Shown one piece after another: positions 9,801 to 19,466 of a stretch of 54,537 bases of DNA. The notes under the pieces are model-generated. The model was given only the letters and a program-made list of their open reading frames with translations, was not told where the DNA came from and made no database searches. The position numbers were made by a program, and so were the translations under genes. This DNA is from Gryganskiella cystojenkinii (taxonomy: Eukaryota > Mortierellomycota > Mortierellomycetes > Mortierellales > Mortierellaceae): positions 1,033 through 55,569 of the forward strand of contig JAAAIG010000164.1 of the NCBI GenBank assembly GCA_015852425.1, written 5' to 3'. Positions within the stretch are counted from its first letter, which is position 1; each line of letters starts with the position of its first letter.

Positions 9801-12800
9801 AACCTCAAACTGGTTACAGGACAGATCCAGGTATACAAGCTCTTTGAAGACCGTTCCAAGTTCCACAGGGAGATCACGTAGCTCACATCCTTGGAGGTGG
9901 ACCCGCCGAATACTCGTCAGCCGCTGGATGGTCTTGGGCAGTGATCGCAAAGGATTGTTGTCGAATTTCAGCTCTTGCAACTTGTTCAGCTTACCAATCT
10001 CTTCGGGCAGGAACTGAAGCTGATTAAATGACAACACGAGATCGAGCAGATCCCGCAACCGCCCGATATCCTTGGGTAATTCCCGAAGGTTATTGTTACA
10101 CAACTGAAGGACGACCAGATTGCTCAACAAACCAATCTTCTCTGGCAAGTATTGAAGCTGATTGTCATGCAGATCCAAATGCGTCAGTTTCGGCAATCGG
10201 ACTATATCCTGCGGAAGCACCGTCAACCGATTACACGACAGATCCAATGTCGATAAGTTTTCCATATCCTTCCAGGACTCAGGCAACTTTTCCAACAGGT
10301 TGGACCGTAACGCCAACACTTGCAACGTCCGGATTGATCCAATCGACTCGGGGAGCGCACGGAGGTTATTATCCGACAGTCGAAGTTCACACAGGTTCCC
10401 AAGTTTTCCCATCGTCTCGGGCAGCGTCGCTAAGGAATTGGATTCCATAGCCAGGATCTTGAGTTTGGCCATGTTCTGAATTGCGATCGCCAGAAACGGG
10501 ACAAAATTGTGGTTCATCCGCAGTTCTCGCAACGACTTTAGCTTGTAAATCGGAGAAATGTCTGTCAACATATTATGATCCAGGTTCAATCGTCGCAGGT
10601 TCTTGAGTTTCTTGAGCTTGAACGCCGCATCGAAACTACTGATCGAGTTGCAACTCAGATCCAAGACGTCCAACTTGGAGAGTTTGAGGAGTGAATCCGG
10701 AACAACCTTGATATCATTATGATCAAGGTATAACTCCCTCAGATTCCGCAGGCCATCAAAGAACTCGTGTGGGATCTGACCGAGACTCCGACCACTGAGC
10801 CAGAGGGGTCCTTTACTATTGGGATCCATCTCAAAGAGTTCGTCCCATCGAATCGGAGCGCAGGGGTCATAACTCGACTCGGACCACTGAGCGATGGACA
10901 TTATCCTCTTCGGTGCTTGGGTTGCTTGTTGCGGTGCCGCCTTCCCTGACTGAGTCGAGTAAACCGAGGAGGCCGTGGACATGGCCCGGTTTACCTGCAT
11001 AAACGGTGGTTGTTCCGGAAGGATTGAGACTTCCATCGAGGGTCTTTGCACAAGAACAACGGGCGGAACGAGATCCCCATGGCGATGTATCGAGTTGTGA
11101 TCGTTACCGTCGGCATCGTCGTCACCCCAAGATTCTGTATGAATGATTCCCTGAGCCATGTAATCGCGCGTCATTTGAGCGGAGGACATTGTCGAAACAG
11201 AATGGGCCGCTTCGGAGACATCCGATCGTTGGGACTCGAACGAAGGCATGACACGGGAGTAAGATTGCGCTGTGGTTCCGGTCCTGAGGGTGCTAGTGAT
11301 GCTTCCAGGTGTGGTTCCATTGTCAGTTGGGATGGCACTTGTAGCGACTGACCAGGTCGTGTCACGCGAGGGTATATTGGTCGATTGACTCGATGGGTAT
11401 TTGCCACTGTCCTGACTGCTGTCATTCTAGTATTTGATAAAAGAAAAAGAAAGACATCAAATACTTGATGAGTGAAGGAGTTCACAACCACAATCAACAT
11501 ATCAAGTCCACAGCACCAAAAAAAATTTGAGAGTTTACCGTTGTTCTGTCGCGCTGCTGATGTTGAGCAGGTGGGGTCGATAACGTTTCGTCAGCTGGGT
11601 ATATGGTTGCCTTGTTCAAGACAGGAGTTGTAGGTCGCGTGTTGAATAGGGCACGACTGCTTTGAGAAGGTGTCAGTTCAAAGCCAGCGATCCTGCCCTT
11701 GGTCGTATAGGGTGATCCTTGAACACTGTTGCGTGCACTATCGTCCTTTTCGATATCATACTCTTCTTCATATGTTGCAGAGAAGAAAAGTGGCGGTGGT
11801 GGTGCAGGCGATGGTGTCGACAGATCACGACCTACAACGCCTTCATCAGCATCGTCCGTCTTTTCCACGGACACAGACGAGAAAGCTGGATCTCCCTTCT
11901 CGTCTTGTATAGCAGCACTGTTGGTGCTGGAAACCACAGATGGTGGTCTCTCCTGTTGTTGTTGCTGTTGAAATGACTTTTCTGGTGGCTGGTATAAGTG
12001 CTTCTCAGAAAACGCCGGTGATCCCTGCAGCTCTTTGTAGGTAGGATCCAGCTTTTCTTGACTGCCCTTGTTCAACTCCACACCGACCTTGACAACACTC
12101 TTCCGCTTTCCAGATTGAGACGTGCCACTGTGTTCCCGCTCATGCAGCGAATGCCTTGGAGGCGTATTACTGCCACTGCCGTTACCGCCGTTCGAAAATC
12201 GAGCCAGGACACCTGAATAATAAGGGTTGGCCTTGCGTGCCGGTGAGATCATCTTGCTCGGCGACATGTTGCCGCCATAAGTACCGACTTGACGGATACT
12301 GTGACTGCTGGAGACAGAAGAAACGCGACGTTGTCGAGCCTTGGTGTCCGGTCTGGTCAAGGGTAAACGTGGAGGTGAGGTGGCAGTGGGTGTGAAACCA
12401 GCTGCAAAAGTAGGTGATGAAGCAACAACTACAGTTGAAGTAGGGATGGCGATTGATGAGACCTTCCTGGAGCGTGAGCGATCCGATGATGTTGGAGGGG
12501 ATTCGGTAGGGGTAGTTGTCGTCGTCGTCGGTGTGGTAGGGTTAATTGGTTGTTCCAGGGCCTTCTCAATCGTCCTGTGAAGTGAGATAAAAGTAAGATT
12601 GGAGGGTGAAAGGAGAGGAAAGAAAACAAGGAATAATAAAAAAAAAAAAGAAAAGAAACCGTTAGCATAATCCAAGAAAGGGAGACACAAAATGATGCTG
12701 ATGGCTATGTTTGGAACCATGGTTCAAGGGGGTGTCTTCCCCTCAATTCTCCGAGGACTTGGTGCCAAAATAATTATAAAAAAAAAGAACATGGCAAAAT

Positions 12801-13049
12801 AGACGAGGAGACGTCCTCAGCAAGGATCTTCACTCGAACAAAGTGAACGAGAAGAACAGTGGGGTCACCCTTTGTCCTCGTTCCTGATTATAACCGAGAA
12901 AGAACGTCTCCTTGAGAAGGAGGGAGTTCAAGTCGTCAAGCTGTTGGTGCTGCGTTTTTAAAAGTACCTCATCTTTAGAGCAAAGACAAAAAAGGATCCC
13001 CAGATCCAGGCTCTCATTACCGCTCCTCCAATCTCTCCATCATCTTCAT
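6872..13049 (-). CDS. Giant leucine-rich-repeat regulatory protein (SHOC2/Ras-suppressor-type LRRs)
   Basis: Four exons, 13049-13021, 12574-11539, 11426-9192 and 9088-6872, join in frame to 5517 nt, 1838 residues. Residues 1-560 are disordered, rich in Ser, Thr, Pro and Gln. Residues about 562-1100 hold about 19 leucine-rich repeats of the pattern LxxLxLxxNxLxxLPxxI, the kind found in SHOC2, Ras suppressors and the fungal adenylyl cyclase LRR block. A linker of about 90 residues rich in Asn, Gly, Ala and Ser interrupts them before the last three repeats. The C-terminal 740 residues begin with a helical segment (IERTLLWRMHDSILRRVQEL), then low-complexity sequence with Gln and His runs. No kinase, phosphatase, cyclase or GTPase domain is visible, so a scaffold for a small GTPase or kinase pathway is the best inference. 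Introns 2 to 4 are well supported. Exon 1 (29 nt, MKMMERLEE) is inferred from the phase-2 donor GTAATG, an in-frame upstream stop, and the smooth junction ERLEERTIEKALEQ. Confidence 0.82.
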
Positions 13050-13376
13050 CGTCGCTTTGTTCCCTTTTTAAATTTCTTTTTGTTGGTTTTACTCCTTTCC
13101 GCGTTTCCACATGGTTCATTGTCCACAGAGCCTCGAAAGTCAAAGTAACGGCCTCTCTTTTTTCTTTCTGATTTCGACCATGCAACCTCCTGTCTGAGCA
13201 CATCCTGTAACGACAAACAAAACCTCCTTTTCTTTTGTGGCCCAACCATCAACTGTCGCGTTCTTTTTGTTTTGTCTTCTTCCTTTCTCCTGAAGGACGT
13301 CTTCTGAACGCGGTGTTCTGAGGCATAGTCTATATATACTGGATGTATTTTTTTTGCACCACAGTAATAAGAGTGC
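13050..13376. other. Short intergenic between the LRR gene and the Ser-rich gene
   Basis: This contains the probable LRR promoter on the minus strand and the 3' flank of the upstream gene. The short open frames are not convincing. Confidence 0.4.
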
Positions 13377-15569
13377 TCAGCCGTGTTTTGCATCTCTTTT
13401 TTCCTTTTCGTTCCTTTCATCCCCTACTTGCCTTGATTGGCCTTGAACGGCGGTAGAAGGTTCGGTCTTCTTAGGCTCTGGATGGCTTGTTGGAGGGCTC
13501 AATGGCATGGAAGTCAACGTTGGCGCCTGAGATGGAGATGTTTGCTTTTGTTTCTGTTGCTGCTCCACGAACGATGATCCTAAAGACTGCTGCCTTTTCA
13601 AGGCAGGAAACTGCATGGTCGTCACTTGTGGCTGCGGCTCCTGCTGGGCTTTCAATGGCTGCTGATGCTGTGGCTGCTGCTGTTGTGAAGGTGGAGGTTG
13701 CGCCGAAGGTTGCCGCTGCCGTGGCTCAAGAATTTTTGAGGAAGGAGCGGACCGAGTACTATTCTGTTGAAGCTCCTTGGATTGGTCACGGTAGCGTTCT
13801 TGTTGTTGATCCGTGCTACTAGTCGACGATGTCGGTCGTGGTTGCTTGGGGCTCTGTCGAAACAATTTTGAAATACGAGCTCGCAGGTTTGGACTGGAAG
13901 GCGTGTCCGGTTCGACTGCCTGTTGCTGTTGTTTAATCGCTTTGACACGTTTCGAACCTGAGGTCGAAACGGATGCAGGGGATACCGCTGCGGATGCAGA
14001 GGCCGACGAAGAAGCAGGTGACAAAAAGGCTTTTGCTTGGAGGCTGGCTTCTTTAGGTGGCTGCAATGAGGCGGGAGAGGCTGGAGAGGTGGGTGTGGAG
14101 GTGGGCCGAGTGGTTTGATTTGGAGACGTGGGTTGACTTGCTCGTACAGTTCCTGAAGGTATTGATTGCGATGTCTGTTGTTGGGAAGTAGGGGTATCGA
14201 GGATAGGTCGCTGAGGTTGTCGTTGGTGGCGCAATTGCTGTAGCTGCTGGTGATGTTGAAGGGATGAGTGAACGCTACTGTCGTCCGAAAGCACAGAGGA
14301 CGTCAGCGAAGGGGAAGGTGATGTGGCACGCGAGGCCTTGGACAGACCCGAGAGTGAGGGCTGACGGATGACATAGCGAGGGGGACTCAACAGATCGTCC
14401 GATCGTTGTGTACGACCTCTCGCGTCCAAGGGATCATTGTTGTTGGTATGAATGCTGCTGTTATTGCTGTGGATGCTGTTGTCCTCTGTGTTCCTGCTTG
14501 ATGCAGATCGAACGGTGAGCTTCTTGGGCAAAAAATCCTCGTTGGTGTTGTGAATGAAATAATCACTGGCCTCGAGCCTTGTCAGTTCCAGCGGACCCTG
14601 TTGTTGAAGGATCGTGCCCGTAGCATCGATAGTGGTCTGGGAATACATGGAGGGCGGACGCTGTTGTTGTTGCTGCTGAAGGTTGCTTCGAATACTACTG
14701 TTGCTATGGTTGCTGCTGATGCCGCTGAGAACCGAGGGACGGGTATTACGAACAGGAGTCGAATTGGAATTTGGAGGGGAGTGATGGAAATCCTGGACCC
14801 TGGAGGATTGCGAGGTGAGGTATTGACTGCTGGTCGGGGCAAAAGAGGAGAGGAGTGGACGCGAGTACGCTGAGGAGGAAGAAGACCCAGGCGGCGAGGT
14901 AGATGTTGAAGGGAGGAAAGACGTAAAGGAGGATGAGAACGTTGTTGTGGGAGAAGGAGAGAAGGAGGAAGAGGAGATGGAAGACGAGAACGAATCGCTG
15001 TTGAGAAAAGGGATATCAAAGTCTTCGAGAGATGGTAAGCGTGGTAACAACATGCTCTCACTCCCGTTCGCGCTACTCGATCGGTCGTTGGTGTAGTCAG
15101 GGTTAGAGGCCCTTTGTTTCGAACCTACAGACCGGGCTCCTCCCCTTGCTGACACTCCACCACCACCACTTCCTGGTGTTGTTGGTCCTGTTGCCAATGC
15201 TCCGTTGAGATTACTATTACTGTTACTACTGGTATTGCGGGCATTGCTGGCAGGTCTCGGAAGAGCCGAGGATGAAGCAGAGGAGGAGGGGGTGATAGTC
15301 GATGCGGACTCATTCGAGGTTATGGAGGGTATCGAGGAGATGGAGGCTATCGAGGTTGTTGAGGACGAGGGTATCATGGGATAGGACGCATTTGACGAAG
15401 TCGAAAGCGAGGACGAGGTCGAGATACGCTGTGGGTCTGACGACGATGTCGATGATTGTGAAGGTCCTTTCGAAGTTGAAGAAGAGTAAAAGTTGTTGGA
15501 GACTGTGGCACCGGTGGGGGCACCATTAGCCTGCTGCAGTGGTATCCGCTGACGGTTCTTTCGTGCCAT
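13377..15569 (-). CDS. Ser/Gln/Pro-rich low-complexity protein of unknown function
   Basis: A single open exon of 730 residues from a well-placed ATG (MARKNRQRIPLQQANG). Almost the whole protein is disordered: Ser/Thr runs over the first 300 residues, Gln runs (QQQQQQ) near 300 and again in the C-terminal third, and many SP/TP dipeptides that could be kinase sites. Two less repetitive islands stand out: LLPRLPSLEDFDIPFLNSDS near residue 180, and a basic segment SPNLRARISKLFRQSPKQPR near residue 565. I recognise no domain. The basic island and SP/TP sites would suit a signalling or cytoskeletal adaptor, but this is a guess. The end (KEKRDAKHG) is taken from the stop at 13377; a spliced short 3' exon cannot be excluded. 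It lies on the same strand and just upstream of the LRR gene but is not joined to it. Confidence 0.65.
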   Translation of the reverse strand: MARKNRQRIPLQQANGAPTGATVSNNFYSSSTSKGPSQSSTSSSDPQRISTSSSLSTSSNASYPMIPSSSTTSIASISSIPSITSNESASTITPSSSASSSALPRPASNARNTSSNSNSNLNGALATGPTTPGSGGGGVSARGGARSVGSKQRASNPDYTNDRSSSANGSESMLLPRLPSLEDFDIPFLNSDSFSSSISSSSFSPSPTTTFSSSFTSFLPSTSTSPPGSSSSSAYSRPLLSSFAPTSSQYLTSQSSRVQDFHHSPPNSNSTPVRNTRPSVLSGISSNHSNSSIRSNLQQQQQQRPPSMYSQTTIDATGTILQQQGPLELTRLEASDYFIHNTNEDFLPKKLTVRSASSRNTEDNSIHSNNSSIHTNNNDPLDARGRTQRSDDLLSPPRYVIRQPSLSGLSKASRATSPSPSLTSSVLSDDSSVHSSLQHHQQLQQLRHQRQPQRPILDTPTSQQQTSQSIPSGTVRASQPTSPNQTTRPTSTPTSPASPASLQPPKEASLQAKAFLSPASSSASASAAVSPASVSTSGSKRVKAIKQQQQAVEPDTPSSPNLRARISKLFRQSPKQPRPTSSTSSTDQQQERYRDQSKELQQNSTRSAPSSKILEPRQRQPSAQPPPSQQQQPQHQQPLKAQQEPQPQVTTMQFPALKRQQSLGSSFVEQQQKQKQTSPSQAPTLTSMPLSPPTSHPEPKKTEPSTAVQGQSRQVGDERNEKEKRDAKHG

Positions 15570-16806
15570 GGCAGCAGACTGGCGCGAAATCTAAATCTGT
15601 AGGGAAAACGAAGGGCAATGGTGGAAGAGAGGGGAGGGAGAGAGAGAGAGAGGGAGAGAGGGAGAGAGAAACACGATGCAGAGACCAAGTCAGTGGTATG
15701 TTTTGTCGATATTATGCAGCAATGTAGGGCCCTGCCATGCAACATTGAAGGCAAGTGAGCGATTACATTAGTTGATTGGTGAATGAATATTGGAAGTATA
15801 AAATAAAAGGGAAGCGCCAATGACAGAGGTTATGAAAGGATGACTGAGGATATGAATGGATGTGGAAGAGCGAATGTTGAGAGAAAGGGAGGACGGAGGG
15901 TCAGGGGATTGAATGCAAGTTGAGGTTGCGGGAAGGCAGCAACCAGAAAAAAAATTCCGCCCGTGGAGTTTGTGCGTCCAAGCTGAATGTCGACTTTTGT
16001 TCCTTTTCAAACACAGTCAAAATTCCCTCCCTTTCAAACCCGTCCCAAAACTTGCAGCGATCCCTTGCCTTTTCCATGGATCCGGTCCCTTGCCCTTGTC
16101 TGCAACTCAACTCGAAGAGTTGAGCAAAAACAGAGAGAGAAAGAAACGAGAGCAATAATAATCCAGATTGCCAAAGTGCAATTTTGTTACCCTGACTTTT
16201 ATTTCTTTCTTTTTTTTTGTTGTTTGTGGTTCGGTTTCGGGTTTTAGGTCAGAGAGCCGAGGAGGTTTTGAAATAGCTTTGTTTGACATTGTCTTGAAAG
16301 AATCAAAATTGACACATGTATTTTTTGACAGTGATTTCTTGATCTCGGCAGTTATCTTCTTGAACAGCTTTCTTCACTCGCTCATTCTTCTCGCTCTCTT
16401 TGCAATCAAGAAGGGTCCCTGATTCCGTCCCTTTCCTCGAGTTCACGGTGCACGATCCACGGGTTCCAATGAAGAAACGGGAAAGGCGGTCAATGACGAA
16501 CAACGTGCTTCATCGAGCTGCATCATCGACGGGAGGAATAAAAAAAAGTCAAGAGGGAAAGATCTTCGAGTTTTTCTCTGGGAAGAAAATAAAAATTGGG
16601 GTCCTCTCTGTTGGATCGGGTGCCACCTTTTGTTTTGTGCGAAAGTGAAAGCGGGTATTACGGAAATGATATAACTTGTCTGCGAAGGAAGAAAAATTAC
16701 GGAAATGAAATATGCTATATGCTGTGGTGTATGATGAGGCGTACATGATGGGTTGTGAAGCTGCAATCAGTCGTGGATATGTATAGTGGCACGGAATGAG
16801 CAACCT
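15570..16806. other. Intergenic with a 49-nt purine tract
   Basis: This is the promoter and leader region of the Ser-rich gene and the 3' flank of the next minus-strand gene. An uninterrupted purine tract (GA/GGA repeats) spans 15623-15671, a CT tract in the leader of the Ser-rich gene. No coding region is supported. Confidence 0.5.
15623..15671. repeat. (GA)n purine microsatellite
   Basis: 49 consecutive purines, mainly GA dinucleotides with GGGA interruptions. It lies 54-102 bases upstream of the ATG of the Ser-rich gene on its template side. Confidence 0.8.
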
Positions 16807-19107
16807 TTACTGATCTGACAACAGCTCGGACGGGCTGCTTAATTGTTGTGCCTTCCCTTTCTCCTTCTCCTTCTGCTTCTCCTTCCTCTTCCCTTCTCGA
16901 CTCGGATGACGAAAGGGAACCTGAGATTCTCGAAGTCTTTTGTTCCGAAGTAAGGCCTCCTTTCGGAACCTTGGGTCCAAAGGATCGATGAATTCACCCG
17001 TACTATAGAACGGTGTCGAAGATTGTGCAATCGCGTCGTTTCCTTGTGTTGTAGAGTCCGCAAACCTGGCCTTGGGTGCGGGTTCGTAACGTCCAGGATG
17101 GATTGAATGGCTAAGTAATGACTTCATGCGAAGACCGACTTTCTTGAGAATACTATGAGCAGTTAGTTGATGAAGAAAGAAGACAAAAAATAGTCACATC
17201 GTCAGTTTCATCAAATATGTGACATTCCAAAGGCCCTAGACTCTTTCTTCTGGCAGTCCCTTTCCACCTACCGATCCTCAACGCCAGCGAGGGACGCGGC
17301 TGTCATGATCGTATCCCATCCGCGCTCAAACTCGGCCTCTGATGATACAGGTTTCGGGATACCCTTGACCACATACTCTGGTGCAGAGCCTAAGGCACCC
17401 TGTCGAATCACCCACGGTAATCGATTCAAAATCTTGCGTGTCCGATCCTCTGCCGCAAATGTCAAAGCTCTTTCCTGGAGCGTCGTTAAATCCTCCTGTG
17501 GATCATCATCCGCCTGTCCGGCGCCAGTAGTGCCAGTGGACGAACTCCGATTTATTGTTGTAGTTGTTCTTGTTGCCGAAGTCGAAGTATTGCTCGTGCG
17601 GACTGCCAAGTTTCTGAAATCTGGAAGACACCTGCGACGAAACTTGGCGGCCTCCTCGTTCGACATTCCATGCTCTCGACCCTTTCGATATTGGACACGA
17701 CCGAAATTGGTCATCTCCTGATTAAACAGCTTTTGGACCTGCAGCAGGCGAGTAGTCGCCGCCCGTTCGTCTGCATGACGTTCCCGCTTGAGTTTTTTCC
17801 TTGCGGCCCTTGCTCGTTTTTGAAACGCCTCACGAATAGCTTCTTCCGCTTCAGAGTCGTACTCTTCTTCCCGTTCGTTTTTTTCGACCTGCATTTCCTC
17901 TTCGGATTCCCCCTCTGAACTTGAATCACTGTAATCTTTCTCAGTCTTGGGAACACCGGTGAGCTCCTGTACGAATCGAAGCGCATGCTCGTCTCCCTCC
18001 TGAGGTTGCTTTGGCAGATCCACGAACGGGTCCATAGGCATACTAAAATGAATAGTAAAGGGATCAGCTGCCTGCTATCACACGTCAATATCTCAAATAT
18101 TGACATTAATCTATAGATTGCGGCAAGTTCGCTTACGTCGCTGGGAGCAACTCTTCGCGGACGGGCCATCGGTAAGTCTCGTCGTCTCTCCTTGGTTCCA
18201 AAGCGCTCAATGCCAGAGTTCTTGCCGCTTTTTGCTCCTGCGATAGGAGAGTGTGGACCATCGAGGATAAGGGCTTGACACCTTTGCTGTATTGTGTACC
18301 AAAATAGAGAGAAGCTTTCTCTATTCGCTGCCCTCCTTCATCCTTGTCTTGGATCTTGTCGCCATTGGACGTGTCGTTGTCCTCATCGTTGTCCTCGTTG
18401 TCGGCCTCAGTGGTAGTCTTGGCGCGCTTCTTGACCTTCTTGTCCTTTTTCTTTTTCTTCTTTTTGCTATTCCCTGCTATTGAAACATCCTCACCACTCC
18501 CTTGCGCCACCCTATCCTCGTCCTCGGATCGTTCCCGGTTGTCGCTATCACTTTCCCGATCGGCATTCGTGGCATGGACCTCGTCTTCGAACGATATACT
18601 CCGTGGTTTTTTCTTTTTCTTCTTGTTATTGTCGACCTTGTTTTTGTTCTTCTTCTTGCTGCTAGGATCTCCTTCGTCGGCTTTGCTGTTCCTCCGTTTC
18701 TTTTTCTTGGCTTTGTTGGCATCGTTCATGGGACGTTGACTGCGGTCTGCGTCAGAGTTCTCGTCCTCGTCCTCCTGATCGCTCTCGTGATGTTGGTGAG
18801 TGTTCGGTATCTTGTTGCGCTTGATATCATCGTCAGAACCGGAACCGGATAAGGAGGATCGCCGTCTCTTCTTTTTCTTGACGTCTGGTTTCCAGCTCTC
18901 GCCATCGGCAGAATCGGAATCGTCCAATACATTGCGGTCGCCATGGTCAGAGGTTTCGTCTGTACCACTCCTCTTGATCTGTTTCTTCAATTGAGGCTCA
19001 TCGCCTTCTCCCTGGAGGTATTGGACCAACTCTGCATCGTTCTCTCCGATTTCATGGAGTTTTTCGGTCGCCCTTTGTTTGGCAGCTCGTGCGGACCGTT
19101 CTTTCAT
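16807..19107 (-). CDS. Lys/Asp/Glu-rich nuclear-type protein of unknown function
   Basis: Three exons, 19107-18137, 18042-17272 and 17152-16807, join in frame to 695 residues. Residues 1-240 alternate runs of lysine (KKKKKKK) with acidic/Ser stretches, the composition of nucleolar and ribosome-assembly proteins. Residues about 245-370 are more ordered, with SLYFGTQYSKGVKPLSSMVH, YRWPVREELLPAT and PMDPFVDLPKQPQEGDEHAL. Then comes a charged helical region (EAIREAFQKRARAARKKLKR) and a C-terminal part with LNRLPWVIRQGALGSAP. The tail is again basic (KEKQKEKEKGKAQQ). I cannot name a family. Both introns (94 and 119 nt) split codons that are rebuilt cleanly. The frame is open for 15 codons before ATG 19107, so a small upstream exon is possible. 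It shares a 359-nt divergent promoter with zuotin, which fits a ribosome-related role but does not prove it. Confidence 0.75.
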
Positions 19108-19466
19108 GAAAGGGCTAATTCCTCTTTTGGAGGTGCTCGATTCCTTATGGTGTCACTTTCCTCCCCAGCCAAGTCAAAGAAAAAAAAGAGTTGAATGGAG
19201 GCGATTAGATCTTGGTGCTGCCGGTATTACTCCTGCGAGGGATTGCCGTCGTTTCTTTTGAGAAGAGTGTAAAGTGAGAAAGAGGGGAAAAGTGAATGCA
19301 TGTCAAACCTAATGCAGACCAAAAGAAGGCTTAGATCGAGGATCTAAAATTTTGTTGCATCTCCACAGAGGAACAAACACCGCATAATAGCAGCGACGGT
19401 AGTTTGTCTGCGTTTCTCCATCCACTCCATTCCCCCCCTCCCTAATCACACAACCAACTTGCCATC
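19108..19466. promoter_or_regulatory. Divergent promoter between the Lys-rich protein and zuotin
   Basis: The two ATGs lie 359 nt apart on opposite strands. An AAAATTTT core (19346-19353), resembling the core of the ribosomal RNA processing element known from yeast, lies between them, followed by a C-rich leader before the zuotin ATG. The element assignment is weak. Confidence 0.4.

Noticed and set aside
11494..12720. LRR gene starting at ATG 12720 with a hydrophobic N-terminus
   Set aside because: The hydrophobic stretch is a T-rich intron end read through (acceptor CACTTCACAG at 12575).
11540..15569. Joining the Ser-rich exon (13377-15569) to the LRR gene as one huge gene
   Set aside because: The only candidate donor (CAA|GTAGGG) is phase 0, while the LRR exon at 12574 needs phase 2. 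The small exon at 13049-13021 fits in phase and has its own upstream stop.
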